Shown here piece after piece: positions 47,821 to 57,742 of a stretch of DNA of 64,000 nt; within the stretch, counting starts at the first letter, position 1; the number at the start of each line of letters is the position of its first letter. The position numbers and the translations under genes are program-made. The stretch is from NCBI GenBank assembly GCA_027307235.1, contig DAHUXH010000013.1, positions 280,717 to 344,716 on the forward strand, in the 5' to 3' direction. The notes below the pieces were generated by a model that searched no databases, was not told the DNA's origin, and saw nothing but the letters and a program-made list of their open reading frames with translations. The DNA comes from Vulcanimicrobiota bacterium. Its GTDB lineage: Bacteria; Vulcanimicrobiota; Vulcanimicrobiia; Vulcanimicrobiales; Vulcanimicrobiaceae.

Positions 47821-48129
47821 ATGGCGAAGCAGAAAATTCGGATCCGCCTGAAGGCGTATGATCATAAGGTGCTCGATCAATCCGCGGAGCGTATCGTCGA
47901 TACGGCGAAGCGCACCGGTGCGTTCGTGAGCGGACCGATTCCGCTTCCGACCGAGATCAATCGCTATTGTGTGCAGCGCTCGACGAACAACGACAAGAAA
48001 TCGCGCGAACATTTTGAGATGCGCACGCACAAGCGGCTCATCGACATTCTCCAGGCATCGCCCAAGACGATGGATGCGTTGATGCATTTGGACTTGCCAG
48101 CCGGCGTCGACATCGAACTCAAGGCCTAG
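47821..48129 (+). CDS. rpsJ: Ribosomal protein S10
   Basis: The 102-residue S10 begins [20 protein letters not shown] and carries the family block [26 protein letters not shown] precedes the ATG. In most bacteria it is followed directly by rplC; here 3.8 kb of other genes come between. Confidence 0.98.
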   Translation: MAKQKIRIRLKAYDHKVLDQSAERIVDTAKRTGAFVSGPIPLPTEINRYCVQRSTNNDKKSREHFEMRTHKRLIDILQASPKTMDALMHLDLPAGVDIELKA

Positions 48130-48230
48130 GAAAGCTCGGTTTTTCGCCATGCCTTCGTTGCGGGAAGGCTCGTGTACCATAGTACACGTCGCCTCCCCGC
48201 GCCTCGGCCTGACGAAAAACCGAGCTTTCC
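48129..48230. repeat. Gene-end hairpin element copy R4
   Basis: The left arm GGAAAGCTCGGTTTTTCG (48129-48146) pairs perfectly over 18 bases with 48213-48230. The centre GTGTAC-CATA-GTACAC and inner stem GGGAAGGC / GCCTCCCC follow the family. A further copy of the right-arm end (GAGCTTTCCTA at about 48238-48248) matches the rpsJ end TAGGAAAGCTC. Confidence 0.8.
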
Positions 48231-48258
48231 CCATTAGAGAGCTTTCCTACCTATAGAG

Positions 48259-48283
48259 GCACTGTGGTCGCAGTGCTTTTTTT
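48259..48283 (+). terminator. Rho-independent terminator after rpsJ
   Basis: GCACTG-TGGTCG-CAGTGC is followed by seven T bases. Confidence 0.75.
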
Positions 48284-48321
48284 GTTGGGTGCGAATGGGG
48301 TGAGGTTCGGAGGATGGGACG

Positions 48322-48558
48322 ATGGATGTGAAACCTACCTACACGGGCACCATGCTATCGCTTGCGACGGTTGCGTTCGGGTTGATCGCGGCTGGGGCGT
48401 GGAATAAGGCGATCGCCGACATCATCGGATTAGTGCTCAAACCCGGCTCGGGCGTTGTGGCCGAAGTGATCTACGCCGTGCTCGTGACGATTCTCGCCAT
48501 CGTGGTGGTGAGCAATCTCGGGAAGCTGGCGCAGCGGGAGACCGGCCCGAAGTCCTAG
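48322..48558 (+). CDS. DUF5654-type small membrane protein
   Basis: The 78-residue protein has two spans (MLSLATVAFGLIAAGAWNKA and YAVLVTILAIVVVSNLGKLA) and a loop IIGLVLKPGSG, matching the DUF5654 family. Its role is unknown. GGAGGA precedes the ATG. First gene of the segment separating rpsJ from rplC. Confidence 0.7.
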   Translation: MDVKPTYTGTMLSLATVAFGLIAAGAWNKAIADIIGLVLKPGSGVVAEVIYAVLVTILAIVVVSNLGKLAQRETGPKS

Positions 48559-48620
48559 CGGCGCGGACACCGCGCTTTGTGCGCATGAGGAAGCGGTCGG
48601 GCTAGCGCGAATCACCGCGT

Positions 48621-49046
48621 ATGTCGATTCCGCTCCGTCACGCGAAGGCGCGGACGTTCCATGGAACAAAGCGCCGCATCTATCATCTGCTGGAAGAGAT
48701 GGGCACGTCCAACGATCAGGTTTGGCCGTTCGCCTCGCAGCCGTTTATGCGTTCGCCCGGGCCGTTGACGCCGCATCGCACCGAAGAATGGCACCTTGGA
48801 CTGCACGCCGTGCTCGATGAGGTCGTTCCGGAAGAACGCCTCGTTTGGCGCATCAAGAACGACGGGGTGGACGGCACGCACGCCTTCATCCTGACCAGCG
48901 CCGGCAAAGAGACGACGCTCGAACACCGTTTTGACGGCGAACTGAGCGATCTCGAAGGCCGTTTGCTGTGGCGGCGCGTTGAAGACGCGCACGATCGCGC
49001 GATCGATGCGCTGTTCGACAAGATCGAACGTGTGTTGAAGCGCTGA
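48621..49046 (+). CDS. Possible START/SRPBCC-like protein
   Basis: The 141-residue protein has alternating strands ([20 protein letters not shown], then [20 protein letters not shown]) and a long C-terminal helix, as in SRPBCC small-ligand-binding proteins. No catalytic motif can be read. It precedes the aldo/keto reductase gene. Confidence 0.55.
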   Translation: MSIPLRHAKARTFHGTKRRIYHLLEEMGTSNDQVWPFASQPFMRSPGPLTPHRTEEWHLGLHAVLDEVVPEERLVWRIKNDGVDGTHAFILTSAGKETTLEHRFDGELSDLEGRLLWRRVEDAHDRAIDALFDKIERVLKR

Positions 49047-49071
49047 CTCCATTTTCCGCTCTAGGGGAACC

Positions 49072-50058
49072 GTGAAAAAGCGACGCTTGGGTACAAACGG
49101 TCCGGAGGTCTCCGCTCTGGGACTAGGTTGCATGGGAATGTCGGAGTTCTACGGGGCGCGCGACGACGCGCAATCGACGCGTGTGATTCATCGTGCGCTC
49201 GATCTCGGCGTGACGATGTTCGACACGGCCGATATGTACGGACCGTTCATCAATGAGGAACTGGTCGGCGCGGCGATTGCGGGACGGCGCGATCGTGTCT
49301 TTCTCGCGACGAAGTTCGGCATCTCGCGCGATCCGCTCGATGCGAGCAAACGGATGATCAAAGGCGACCCCGCGTACGTCGCTTCCGCATGCGACGCATC
49401 GCTGCGGCGCCTGGGTGTCGATTACATCGATCTCTACTACCAGCATCGCGTCGACGTCAACGTGCCGATCGAAGAGACCGTCGGTGCGATGGCGCAGTTG
49501 GTGTCGGCCGGAAAGGTTCGCTTTCTCGGCCTCTCCGAGGCGAGCGGCGACAACATCGTCCGTGCCAGCGCCGTCCATCCCATCGCCGCCGTGCAGAACG
49601 AATGGTCGCTGTGGAGCCGTGATCTCGAAAGCACCGGTCAGTTGCAGGCCGCTCGCAGGTGCGGCATCGCGACCGTCGCGTACAGCCCGCTTGGGCGCGG
49701 CTTTCTCACGGGCGCGCTGACGTCACCCGAAGATTTCGACGAGAGCGATTTCCGCCGCCACTCACCGCGCTTTCAAGGTGAGCATTTCCGGAAAAACCTG
49801 GCATTGGTCGCGCACATTCGCGAACTCGCGGCGGGCAAGGGCTGCACGCCGGCGCAGCTCGCGCTCGCGTGGGTACTCGCGCACGGTGACGACGTGATTG
49901 CGATACCGGGCACCAAGCGCATCGCGACGCTCGAAGAGAATCTCGGCGCGCTCGATGTGCGGTTGAGCGACGATGAGATGCGTGCGATCGACGCGGTTTT
50001 TCCGATCGACGCCGCCAGCGGTCCGCGCTACACCGATATGAGCTTTGTGAATCGATGA
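49072..50058 (+). CDS. Aldo/keto reductase
   Basis: The 328-residue protein has the family motifs [10 protein letters not shown] (catalytic Asp and Tyr), [10 protein letters not shown] (catalytic Lys) and [10 protein letters not shown] (His). The C-terminal ends with a cofactor block ([20 protein letters not shown]). NADPH-dependent reduction of aldehydes or ketones; the substrate is unknown. GTG 49072 follows AGGGGAA. It overlaps the acyl-CoA dehydrogenase by four bases. Confidence 0.92.
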   Translation: MKKRRLGTNGPEVSALGLGCMGMSEFYGARDDAQSTRVIHRALDLGVTMFDTADMYGPFINEELVGAAIAGRRDRVFLATKFGISRDPLDASKRMIKGDPAYVASACDASLRRLGVDYIDLYYQHRVDVNVPIEETVGAMAQLVSAGKVRFLGLSEASGDNIVRASAVHPIAAVQNEWSLWSRDLESTGQLQAARRCGIATVAYSPLGRGFLTGALTSPEDFDESDFRRHSPRFQGEHFRKNLALVAHIRELAAGKGCTPAQLALAWVLAHGDDVIAIPGTKRIATLEENLGALDVRLSDDEMRAIDAVFPIDAASGPRYTDMSFVNR

Positions 50059-51245
50059 CGACGGCATCTGGGGTTCGCGTCCCGTTACCTGACGCGGTCG
50101 ACTTTCTCTCGATCGACGCGATGCTCTCCGACGAAGAGCGCATGGTGCGCGACACCGTGCGTGCGTTCGTGCGCGCACGCGTCGATCCCGACGTTGCCGA
50201 CTGGTTCGAACGCGGCATCCTTCCGCGCGAGATCGGTCGTGAACTCGGGAAACTCGGCGTGCTCGGCATGCATCTGCACGGCTACGGATGTCCGGGTGCG
50301 AGCGCCGTCGCCTATGGTGTCGCATGCCGCGAACTCGAGGCCGGTGATGCGGGCGTGCGCTCGTTCGCATCGGTGCAAGGATCGCTCGCCATGTTCGCGA
50401 TTCACCGCTGGGGCAGCGAAGAGCAGAAGAATGCGTGGTTGCCCGCGATGGCGCGCGGCGAAGCGATCGGGTGTTTCGGTTTGACCGAGCCCGACTTCGG
50501 CAGCAATCCCGGCGGCATGCGCACCTTCGCGCGCCGCGACGGCGACGACTGGGTCGTGCGCGGTACCAAGATGTGGATCACCAACGGCAGCATCGCCGAC
50601 GTCGCCGTCGTGTGGGCCAACACCGACGACGGCATTCGCGGGTTCGTCGTGCCGGCTACGACGGCCGGCTTCACCGCCAACGACATTCACCGCAAGCTGT
50701 CATTGCGTGCAAGTGTGACCAGCGAACTGGTGCTCGACGATTGCCGACTCCCCGCCGATGCGATGTTGCCGCACGCGCGCGGTCTGCGGGGGCCGCTGGA
50801 ATGTTTGACGGAAGCGCGTCTGGGAATCGTCTGGGGTTCGATGGGCTCGGCGCGCACCTGTTACGAAACGGCGCTGGAATACGCCAAGACACGCGTGCAG
50901 TTCAACAAGCCGATCGCCGCGTTTCAACTGACGCAAGAGAAGCTCGTCAATATGCTGCTCGAACTCAACAAGGGCACGTTGCTCGCGCTGCACCTGAGCC
51001 GCAAGAAGGACGCCGGCGAACTGCACTCCTCGCACGTCAGCTTCGGCAAACTCAACAACGTGCGCGAGGCGCTGGCGATTGCCCGCGAAGCCCGCACCAT
51101 CCTCGGCGCCAACGGCGTCACGCTCGAATACCCGATCATCCGCCACATGAACAACCTGGAATCGATCCTCACCTACGAAGGCACGAGCGAAATCCACACC
51201 CTCATCCTCGGCCAAGCCATCACCGGCATCGACGCCGTCTCGTGA
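50055..51245 (+). CDS. Acyl-CoA dehydrogenase (glutaryl-CoA dehydrogenase-like)
   Basis: The 396-residue flavoenzyme has the signature [20 protein letters not shown], the block [40 protein letters not shown] and the catalytic-base region [20 protein letters not shown]. The motif set is closest to glutaryl-CoA dehydrogenases. It is translationally coupled to the aldo/keto reductase by an ATGA overlap. Four bases after its stop lies repeat R5. Confidence 0.92.
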   Translation: MTTASGVRVPLPDAVDFLSIDAMLSDEERMVRDTVRAFVRARVDPDVADWFERGILPREIGRELGKLGVLGMHLHGYGCPGASAVAYGVACRELEAGDAGVRSFASVQGSLAMFAIHRWGSEEQKNAWLPAMARGEAIGCFGLTEPDFGSNPGGMRTFARRDGDDWVVRGTKMWITNGSIADVAVVWANTDDGIRGFVVPATTAGFTANDIHRKLSLRASVTSELVLDDCRLPADAMLPHARGLRGPLECLTEARLGIVWGSMGSARTCYETALEYAKTRVQFNKPIAAFQLTQEKLVNMLLELNKGTLLALHLSRKKDAGELHSSHVSFGKLNNVREALAIAREARTILGANGVTLEYPIIRHMNNLESILTYEGTSEIHTLILGQAITGIDAVS

Positions 51246-51248
51246 GGG

Positions 51249-51349
51249 ATTGGCTGGGATTTCCGCCAGGCCGTCGTTGCGAAGCGGCTCGTGTACCGAG
51301 AGTACACTTCGCCGCTTCGCGCCTCGGCCTGACGAAAATCGCAGCCAAT
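51249..51349. repeat. Gene-end hairpin element copy R5
   Basis: The left arm ATTGGCTGGGATTT (51249-51262) pairs with AAATCGCAGCCAAT (51336-51349) with one mismatch. Inner stem GCGAAGCGGC / GCCGCTTCGC, centre GTGTAC-CGAGA-GTACAC. An imperfect direct repeat of the gene end (GCCGTC-GTGAG) follows at about 51350, as if a target duplication were present. Confidence 0.8.
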
Positions 51350-51377
51350 GCCGTCGTGAGATGTCGCGGTCGGGGGA

Positions 51378-51746
51378 TTAGTGTTGCGCGGAGTGGATGG
51401 CGGCTTCGGCGTGGAGGCGTTCGTAGGACAACGCGACTAGCGAGGTTACGATCGCGATGATGCCGAGGGTAATATCGCTCCAGAGCAAGGCGGTGTTGCC
51501 GCGGGCGAACGTGGTCGAGATCAGCAGCCAGACGCCAGCGAGCAAGCTGATGACCGCCCAGTAGTTCATGTGTGTGCTGCGCACGTAGACGCTGAGTTCG
51601 ATGATCGCGACGACGGCGATGACGATGCCGGTGATCACTGAGATCCAGGTTGCCGCGACCGTCGTCGGCCGGACCAGGAAGGGTGCGGCGATCGCCAAGA
51701 TGCCGACGGCGACGTTAATCCAGGGAGCGCGGTTCGGTAGAGTCAT
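51378..51746 (-). CDS. SPW-repeat membrane protein
   Basis: The 122-residue protein has four spans and two Trp-containing repeats (APWINVAVGILAIAAPFLVR and MNYWAVISLLAGVWLLISTT). This matches the SPW-repeat family of small bacterial membrane proteins of unknown role. GAGGAG precedes the start. Confidence 0.85.
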   Translation of the reverse strand: MTLPNRAPWINVAVGILAIAAPFLVRPTTVAATWISVITGIVIAVVAIIELSVYVRSTHMNYWAVISLLAGVWLLISTTFARGNTALLWSDITLGIIAIVTSLVALSYERLHAEAAIHSAQH

Positions 51747-51818
51747 GGTTTTGAGGTCTCCTCACCTTCATTCTATCGCTTTAGGGGCGTGGCCACACGC
51801 GGCGTGCGCTTCCCTCGC

Positions 51819-51847
51819 TTGACGGGCCCCGCACCGCTTGATATAGT
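51819..51847 (+). promoter_or_regulatory. Promoter of the rplC-led ribosomal operon
   Basis: TTGACG (51819-51824) and TATAGT (51842-51847) are separated by 17 bases. It gives the operon its own promoter now that rpsJ is 3.8 kb away. The leader is about 100 nt. Confidence 0.8.
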
Positions 51848-51951
51848 TCCCAGGTTGTGGTCCACACCGGCAGCGTATCTTTGTGCGCGCCGGTGAAAAG
51901 TACAATACAGTACGCCAGGGCCCGTTGTATTACAGTAGGACGAGGATAGAC

Positions 51952-52596
51952 ATGAAGAACATCCTTGGCCGCAAGGTTGGGATGACGAGCGTCTTCACCG
52001 ACGACGGCCGGCACGTGCCGGTCACGGTGATCGAAGCCGGTCCCTGCACGGTGGTCGAGCGTCGAACCAAGGAGAGTCACGGCTACGATGCCGTCGCCCT
52101 CGGTTTCGGCGCGATCAAGAAGACCCGCGTGACCCGTGCCCTTGCCGGACATTTCAAGAAACAAGGCGTCGAAGCCACCCGCTTCGTGCGCGAGTTCCGT
52201 AGCGGCATCGACGGTGTCGAGGTCGGGCAGACGGTGACCGTCGCCGGGTTCGAGCCGGGCGATCGCGTGGACATCGTCGGCATCTCCAAGGGCCACGGCT
52301 TCGCCGGCGGCATCAAGCGTCACAATTTCAGCGGCGGCGGCGCGAGCCACGGCTCGATGATCCATCGCCAGCCCGCTTCGAACGGCGACACCAACGCCGG
52401 GCGCGTCGTGCGCGGCTCGCGGCGTCCGGGGCACTTCGGCGTCGATCGCACCACCCACCAGAACCTTGAGGTCGTCCGCGCCGACGCCGAGCGCAATCTG
52501 CTGCTCGTGCGCGGTCCGGTTCCGGGAGCCAAGGGCGCGCTCGTGGTCGTTCGCAAGAGCGTCAAGGCCGCGTCCGCGGCGGCGGAGGCCAAGTAG
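51952..52596 (+). CDS. rplC: Ribosomal protein L3
   Basis: The 214-residue L3 begins MKNILGRKVGMTSVFTDDGR and has the family block GHGFAGGIKRHNFSGGGASH followed by GSMIHRQPASNGDTNAGRVV. ATG 51952 is chosen because the upstream in-frame reading has no family match. Confidence 0.98.
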   Translation: MKNILGRKVGMTSVFTDDGRHVPVTVIEAGPCTVVERRTKESHGYDAVALGFGAIKKTRVTRALAGHFKKQGVEATRFVREFRSGIDGVEVGQTVTVAGFEPGDRVDIVGISKGHGFAGGIKRHNFSGGGASHGSMIHRQPASNGDTNAGRVVRGSRRPGHFGVDRTTHQNLEVVRADAERNLLLVRGPVPGAKGALVVVRKSVKAASAAAEAK

Positions 52597-52597
52597 C

Positions 52598-53251
52598 ATG
52601 CCGAACGTTATCGACGTCAACGGCGCGGTCGTCCGCGAAGAGGCGACCCCCGCCGTCTTCACCGCCGACCATTCCTCGAAAGCGCATACCATCTACCGCG
52701 CCGTGCACCGCGAGCAGGCCAACCCGCGCGCGGGCACCGCATCGACGCTGCGCCGCGACGAAGTCTCGGGCGGCGGCAAGAAGCCGTGGAAGCAAAAAGG
52801 CACCGGCCGCGCGCGTCAAGGTTCGATTCGTTCGCCGCAGTGGCGTCACGGCGGCGTCGTCTTCGGCCCCAAGCCGCGCTCGTATGCCGAGGACCTCAAT
52901 AAGAAGGAACGGCGCTTGGCGTTCGTGGCCGCGCTCTCGGAGCGTTTCGCCAACGGTGCGATCACGATTCTCGACGCGCAGAAGTTCGCGCTCGACAAGA
53001 CCGCCGATTTCGCGGCGCTGCTCTTCGGCAACGCGAAAGCTGCGAAGACCGGGGCGCACACGCTGGTCGTCTACGGTCGCCACGAGGAGGCCGGAGAGGC
53101 CATGCAGCGCGTCGGCCGCAACCTGCGCCGCGTCGGCGTCACGCACGTCGGCGCGCTCGACGTGAAAGACGTGCTGCGTTACGCGCGCATCGTCTTCACC
53201 GACGAAGCCTACAAGCAGCTCGTGTCCGCCTACGCGGAGGGAAGCAAGTAA
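52598..53251 (+). CDS. rplD: Ribosomal protein L4
   Basis: The 217-residue L4 has the exit-tunnel loop GGGKKPWKQKGTGRARQGSI, then RSPQWRHGGVVFGPKPRSYA. It starts 1 nt after the rplC stop and its stop overlaps the rplW start. Confidence 0.97.
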   Translation: MPNVIDVNGAVVREEATPAVFTADHSSKAHTIYRAVHREQANPRAGTASTLRRDEVSGGGKKPWKQKGTGRARQGSIRSPQWRHGGVVFGPKPRSYAEDLNKKERRLAFVAALSERFANGAITILDAQKFALDKTADFAALLFGNAKAAKTGAHTLVVYGRHEEAGEAMQRVGRNLRRVGVTHVGALDVKDVLRYARIVFTDEAYKQLVSAYAEGSK

Positions 53252-53559
53252 TGGACGCACGCGACGTTATTGTCTCGCCGCGCATCACCGAGAAGTCGAT
53301 GGCCAACGCGATCGGCTCGCAGTACACGTTCACCGTGCACCCCGATGCGACCAAGACGCAGATCCGCCATGCGATCGAAGAGATCTTCAAGGTGAACGTG
53401 CTCGCCGTCAACACGGTGAACGTTCGCGGAAAGTCTCGCACCTTCGCGCGACGCGGTGTTCGCACGAGCGGCCATCAGAGCGATTTCAAGAAGGCGATCG
53501 TCACGCTCAAGCCCGGCCAGAAGATCGAACTCGGCGGGGTGAACTACTTTGAACAGTAA
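53251..53559 (+). CDS. rplW: Ribosomal protein L23
   Basis: The 102-residue L23 begins [20 protein letters not shown] and has [20 protein letters not shown] and a C-terminal [16 protein letters not shown] end. It overlaps rplD by one base. Confidence 0.97.
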   Translation: MDARDVIVSPRITEKSMANAIGSQYTFTVHPDATKTQIRHAIEEIFKVNVLAVNTVNVRGKSRTFARRGVRTSGHQSDFKKAIVTLKPGQKIELGGVNYFEQ

Positions 53560-53579
53560 TATGGGATTCGGTACGCAAC

Positions 53580-54404
53580 ATGCCGGTTAAGAAATACAAT
53601 CCGACCAGCCCCGGACGTCGCTTCATCACGACGATGGATTTCTCCGAACTCTCGAAGGTTGAACCCGAGAAGTCGCTGATCGAAGTTCGTCAGAAGCACG
53701 CCGGCCGGAATTTCAACGGACACATCACGGTGCGCCACAAAGGCGGCGGCACGCGCAAGATGTACCGGCTGATCGACTTCAAGCGCACCAAGGATGCGAT
53801 TCCGGCGAAGGTCGCCACGATCGAATACGATCCGAATCGCTCGGCGCGCATTGCGCTCGTCAACTACAAGGACGGCGAGAAGCGCTACATTTTGGCGCCC
53901 TTGGGTCTGAAGGTCGGCGACGTGATCGAATCGGGACCGGCTGCCGACATCAAGCCCGGCAACTGCTTGCCGATCAAGAACATCCCGGTCGGTACCGTCA
54001 TTCACAACGTCGAGCTTCGCCCGGGTCAAGGCGGCAAGCTCGTACGCAGCGCCGGCGTGTCGGCTCAGTTGATGGCCAAGGAAGACGAATACGCGCAGGT
54101 GCGTATGCCGTCGGGCGAAGTGCGCAAGATCCACATCAACTGTCGCGCGTCGATCGGCCAGCTCGGCAACATCGAGCATGAAAATCAAGTGATCGGAAAA
54201 GCCGGACGCTCGCGCCACCTCGGCAAGCGCCCGTCGGTTCGCGGTATCGCGATGAACCCGGTCGACCACCCGCACGGCGGCGGTGAAGCGCGTTCGACGT
54301 CGGGCCGTCCGCCGACGACGCCGTGGGGCCAGATGACGATGGGTAAGAAGACGCGCCGCAACAAGCGGACGCAATCGATGATCGTTCGGAAGCGGAAGGC
54401 GTAA
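53580..54404 (+). CDS. rplB: Ribosomal protein L2
   Basis: The 274-residue L2 begins [20 protein letters not shown] and ends with the peptidyl-transferase loop [20 protein letters not shown]. Only 20 nt separate it from rplW, with no strong ribosome site. Confidence 0.98.
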   Translation: MPVKKYNPTSPGRRFITTMDFSELSKVEPEKSLIEVRQKHAGRNFNGHITVRHKGGGTRKMYRLIDFKRTKDAIPAKVATIEYDPNRSARIALVNYKDGEKRYILAPLGLKVGDVIESGPAADIKPGNCLPIKNIPVGTVIHNVELRPGQGGKLVRSAGVSAQLMAKEDEYAQVRMPSGEVRKIHINCRASIGQLGNIEHENQVIGKAGRSRHLGKRPSVRGIAMNPVDHPHGGGEARSTSGRPPTTPWGQMTMGKKTRRNKRTQSMIVRKRKA

Positions 54405-54406
54405 CG

Positions 54407-54685
54407 ATGGGACGTTCCCTGAAAAAAGGACCGTTTGTGGCAGAGCATCTGCTCAAGAAGGTCGAGAAGATGAACGATACGCGCGACAAGCGCGTGATCA
54501 AGACGTGGAGCCGTTCCTCGACGATCGTTCCGTCGATGGTCGGCCATACGATCGGCGTGCACAACGGTAAAGCGCACGTCCCGGTCTACGTCACCGAAAA
54601 CATGGTCGGTCACAAACTCGGTGAGTTCGCGCCGACGCGGAACTTCCGCGGTCACGGCGGCGACAAAGCGGCGGTGAAATCATGA
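54407..54685 (+). CDS. rpsS: Ribosomal protein S19
   Basis: The 92-residue S19 begins [20 protein letters not shown] and carries [20 protein letters not shown], then [20 protein letters not shown]. It overlaps rplV by four bases. Confidence 0.98.
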   Translation: MGRSLKKGPFVAEHLLKKVEKMNDTRDKRVIKTWSRSSTIVPSMVGHTIGVHNGKAHVPVYVTENMVGHKLGEFAPTRNFRGHGGDKAAVKS

Positions 54686-55197
54686 GCGATCAGATCGCCG
54701 AACAGCGTCTTGAAGCCAAGGCGCATCTGCGCTTTGCGCGCATGGCGCCGCGCAAGCTGCGTCGTGTCGCCGACGCGATTCGCGGCAAGAGCGTGCGCGA
54801 AGCGCTCGTGCTCCTGAAGTTCGCCGACGTGTACGCCGCGGAGCCGCTCGCGAAACTCGTGCGCAGCGCCGCCGCCAATGCCGGAAACAATCACAACATG
54901 AACAGCGACGAGCTGTTCATCACGCGCGTTACCGTCGACGGCGGGCCGGGCGGCGGCATCACCAAGCGCTTGGACCCGCGCGCGCAAGGGCGTGCGTACT
55001 TCAAGCGCAAGCGTCTCTCGCACGTTACCGTCGTCGTCAGCGAGCAGCCGCCGAAGACGCAGCCCAAGCGCCGCGGTGGTGCGGCAATCGGTCTGAAGAA
55101 GCAGCCAACGCGGCGCGTCGCCGCTGCCGCCACGACGAGCGCGCCGAAGAAGCAGAGCGCGCGCAAACGCACCGCAGCCGCTGGAGCAACGGAGTAA
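54682..55197 (+). CDS. rplV: Ribosomal protein L22 with basic tail
   Basis: The 171-residue L22 has the family core [20 protein letters not shown] and [20 protein letters not shown]. About 55 extra residues at the C-terminus are Lys/Arg/Ala/Pro-rich ([20 protein letters not shown] and onward). Confidence 0.97.
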   Translation: MSDQIAEQRLEAKAHLRFARMAPRKLRRVADAIRGKSVREALVLLKFADVYAAEPLAKLVRSAAANAGNNHNMNSDELFITRVTVDGGPGGGITKRLDPRAQGRAYFKRKRLSHVTVVVSEQPPKTQPKRRGGAAIGLKKQPTRRVAAAATTSAPKKQSARKRTAAAGATE

Positions 55198-55199
55198 CC

Positions 55200-56078
55200 A
55201 TGGGGCAGAAGATTCATCCGGTCGGCCTGCGGTTGGGCATCACGCGCACGTGGGACAGCCGGTGGTTTGAGACCAAACACTACGTCGAATGGCTGCACGA
55301 AGACGTTGCGATTCGCAAGTTCTTCAACAAATGGCAGCGTTCGGCGGCGATCAGCAAAGTCGAGATCGAGCGTCGCGCTAATCAAGCGCGCGTCATCGTC
55401 AACACCGGCAAGCCGGGTATCATCATCGGCAAACGCGGCGCGGGAATCGAAGACATCCGCAAAGGCCTCGAAAAGCTGACCGGCAAGAGCATTCAGGTTA
55501 ACGTCATGGAGATCAAGGTCGCCGAACTCGACGCGCGCCTCGTCGCCCAGAACATCGTCGATCAACTCGAGAAGCGCATCGCGTTTCGCCGCGCGATGAA
55601 GCAGGCGATCATGCGGACGATGAAAGCCGGCGCACGCGGCGTCAAGGTGCAAGTTTCGGGTCGCCTGGGCGGCGCCGAGATCGCGCGCACGGAGCGAAAT
55701 GCCGACGGCAAGGTGCCGCTGCACACGCTGCGCGCCGATATCGACTACGCGCACGTCGAGGCCTTCACGACCTTCGGCCGCATCGGCGTCAAAGTGTGGA
55801 TCTATCGCGGCGAAGTGCTGCCCGATCAAGTGCGCGGCGAGCAAGGCGGCCGTGGCGAGCGTTCGGACCGTCCGGCGTTCCGTGACCGCCGTGAACGCGG
55901 TGGACGCGGCGGACGAGCCCGCGGCGGCAATGGTCCGCGCGAAGGCGCGCGTCCGGTGGAAGCCCCCGCAACCGATGCCGCACCGCTAGCGGCGGATCCG
56001 GTAGCGATGCCTGCGCCGGTCGCACCGGCAGAGTTCGTTGTTGCCGATCCCGTCGACATCACGGAGGTTTCCGAATAA
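55200..56078 (+). CDS. rpsC: Ribosomal protein S3 with RG-rich tail
   Basis: The 292-residue S3 has the KH domain ([20 protein letters not shown]) and the family block [20 protein letters not shown]. After about residue 215 an Arg/Gly-rich stretch ([20 protein letters not shown]) and an Ala/Pro-rich acidic end extend it about 75 residues beyond typical S3. Confidence 0.97.
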   Translation: MGQKIHPVGLRLGITRTWDSRWFETKHYVEWLHEDVAIRKFFNKWQRSAAISKVEIERRANQARVIVNTGKPGIIIGKRGAGIEDIRKGLEKLTGKSIQVNVMEIKVAELDARLVAQNIVDQLEKRIAFRRAMKQAIMRTMKAGARGVKVQVSGRLGGAEIARTERNADGKVPLHTLRADIDYAHVEAFTTFGRIGVKVWIYRGEVLPDQVRGEQGGRGERSDRPAFRDRRERGGRGGRARGGNGPREGARPVEAPATDAAPLAADPVAMPAPVAPAEFVVADPVDITEVSE

Positions 56079-56497
56079 TGCTGACACCAAAGCGCGTCAA
56101 GTGGCGCAAGGTGCAGCGCGGCCGGATGACCGGTCGCGCGCTGCGCGGCAGCACGCTGACGTTCGGCGAGTACGGACTGCAGGCGATGGAGCCGTGCTGG
56201 ATGACCAATCGCCAGATCGAAGCCGCCCGTATCGCGATGACGCGCCATATCAAACGCGGCGGCAAGGTCTGGATCAAAGTGTTTCCCGACAAACCGGTGA
56301 CGAAGAAGCCGGCCGAAGTTCGCATGGGTTCCGGTAAAGGTAATCCCGAGTTCTGGGTGGCCGTGGTGCGGCCCGGACGCGTGCTCTTCGAGCTGTCCGG
56401 CGTCGAGGCGACCATCGCGCGCGAAGCGTTGCGTTTGGCGGCTTCGAAGCTGCCGATCGACACCAAGATCGTGTCACGCGAGGAGGCGCACGCATGA
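56078..56497 (+). CDS. rplP: Ribosomal protein L16
   Basis: The 139-residue L16 begins [20 protein letters not shown] and has the block [20 protein letters not shown] and [20 protein letters not shown]. It overlaps rpsC by one base and rpmC by four. Confidence 0.98.
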   Translation: MLTPKRVKWRKVQRGRMTGRALRGSTLTFGEYGLQAMEPCWMTNRQIEAARIAMTRHIKRGGKVWIKVFPDKPVTKKPAEVRMGSGKGNPEFWVAVVRPGRVLFELSGVEATIAREALRLAASKLPIDTKIVSREEAHA

Positions 56498-56715
56498 AGC
56501 AAGCCGAGCTGAACGAACTGCGGACGCTGACGGTCGACGAACTCAAGACCAAAGCGCGCGAAACGAAGGAAGAACTGTTCAACCTTCGGTTCGCATTGCG
56601 CACCGGTCATCTGACGGACTTCAGCAAGATCCGTGCGATGCGCCGGACCTATGCCCAGATTCAAACCGTGATTTCCGAGAAGCGGATCGCACAGGAGCAG
56701 CATGGAGCAGCATAA
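56494..56715 (+). CDS. rpmC: Ribosomal protein L29
   Basis: The 73-residue L29 begins [20 protein letters not shown] and has the helical pattern [18 protein letters not shown]. The start overlaps the rplP stop (ATGA), and the end overlaps rpsQ by 14 bases. Confidence 0.95.
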   Translation: MKQAELNELRTLTVDELKTKARETKEELFNLRFALRTGHLTDFSKIRAMRRTYAQIQTVISEKRIAQEQHGAA

Positions 56716-57001
56716 CGTGGCGTCGTCGAGCGAGCAGGCACAGCCCGGTCGAGTCTCGGGGCGTCGCGTCAAACAAGGACGCGTCGCGTCCAACAAGATG
56801 GACAAGACGATCGTCGTCGTGACCGAGACGCGCGTTCCGCACCCGATGTACGGCAAGATCATTCGCAAGTCGGTGCGCTTCAAAGCGCATGACGAGAAGA
56901 ACGAAGCGCAGATCGGCGACGTGGTGCGGATCATGGAATGCCGGCCGCTCTCGCGTGACAAACGCTGGCGTTTGGTCGAGATCGTGGAAAGGGCGAAGTA
57001 A
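56702..57001 (+). CDS. rpsQ: Ribosomal protein S17
   Basis: The 99-residue S17 has [20 protein letters not shown] and [20 protein letters not shown]. Its N-terminus overlaps rpmC; GTG 56717 is another possible start, but AGGAG lies at suitable distance before ATG 56702. Confidence 0.95.
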   Translation: MEQHNVASSSEQAQPGRVSGRRVKQGRVASNKMDKTIVVVTETRVPHPMYGKIIRKSVRFKAHDEKNEAQIGDVVRIMECRPLSRDKRWRLVEIVERAK

Positions 57002-57013
57002 GGCGGGTTCGCG

Positions 57014-57391
57014 ATGATTCAACAAGAGACGCGACTGAAAGTCGCAGATAATTCCGGTGCGCGCGAGTTGCTGGTGATTCACATCTCCGGCGGCAGTCGC
57101 CACGCATACGCTCATGTCGGCGATGTGATCGTCGGCACCGTCAAGAGCGCGATCCCCGGCGCGGCCGTCAAGAAGGGCCAAGTCGTGAAGGCCGTGGTCG
57201 TGCGCACGACGGCGCCGATTCGGCGCACCGACGGCTCGGTTGTCCGCTGCGACGACAATGCGTGCGTCATCATCAAAGGCGAGAAAGACAATCTCGACCC
57301 GCGCGGCACGCGCGTGTTCGGTCCGGTGATGCGTGAACTGCGCGATCGGGGCTTCCTCAAGATCGCTTCGCTCGCGCCGGAGGTGCTGTGA
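57014..57391 (+). CDS. rplN: Ribosomal protein L14
   Basis: The 125-residue L14 begins [20 protein letters not shown] and contains [20 protein letters not shown] and [20 protein letters not shown]. Confidence 0.98.
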   Translation: MIQQETRLKVADNSGARELLVIHISGGSRHAYAHVGDVIVGTVKSAIPGAAVKKGQVVKAVVVRTTAPIRRTDGSVVRCDDNACVIIKGEKDNLDPRGTRVFGPVMRELRDRGFLKIASLAPEVL

Positions 57392-57392
57392 A

Positions 57393-57740
57393 GTGAAAAC
57401 GCATGTGATCAAAGGCGACACCGTCGTGATTCGCCGCGGCAAGGAAAAGGGCAAGTCGGGCGTCGTCAAAGCGATCTTCGCGGACGCCGGCAAAGCGACG
57501 GTTGAGGGCCTCAACGTCGTGAAGCGCCACACCAAGCAAGGCGCGCAAGGTCCGAGCAGTCCGCAGGGCGGCGGCATCGTCGAAAAAGAGGCAGCGTTGC
57601 CGCTCTCGGTGCTGCAGTACGTGTGCGAGAAATGCAAGACGCCGACGCGTCTGCGCCGCGGCATCACCGCCGACGGCCTGCGTCACCGCGTGTGCGTGAA
57701 GTGCGGCGAACCCGCGCGCGAATCGGCGAAGGGAGCGTAA
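57393..57740 (+). CDS. rplX: Ribosomal protein L24, zinc-ribbon form
   Basis: The 115-residue L24 starts at GTG ([20 protein letters not shown]) just after the rplN stop. The C-terminal half carries two Cys pairs (YVCEKCKTP and RVCVKCGEP), the zinc-binding version of L24. A longer in-frame reading from 57333 runs through rplN and is rejected. Confidence 0.96.
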   Translation: MKTHVIKGDTVVIRRGKEKGKSGVVKAIFADAGKATVEGLNVVKRHTKQGAQGPSSPQGGGIVEKEAALPLSVLQYVCEKCKTPTRLRRGITADGLRHRVCVKCGEPARESAKGA

Positions 57741-57742
57741 CG

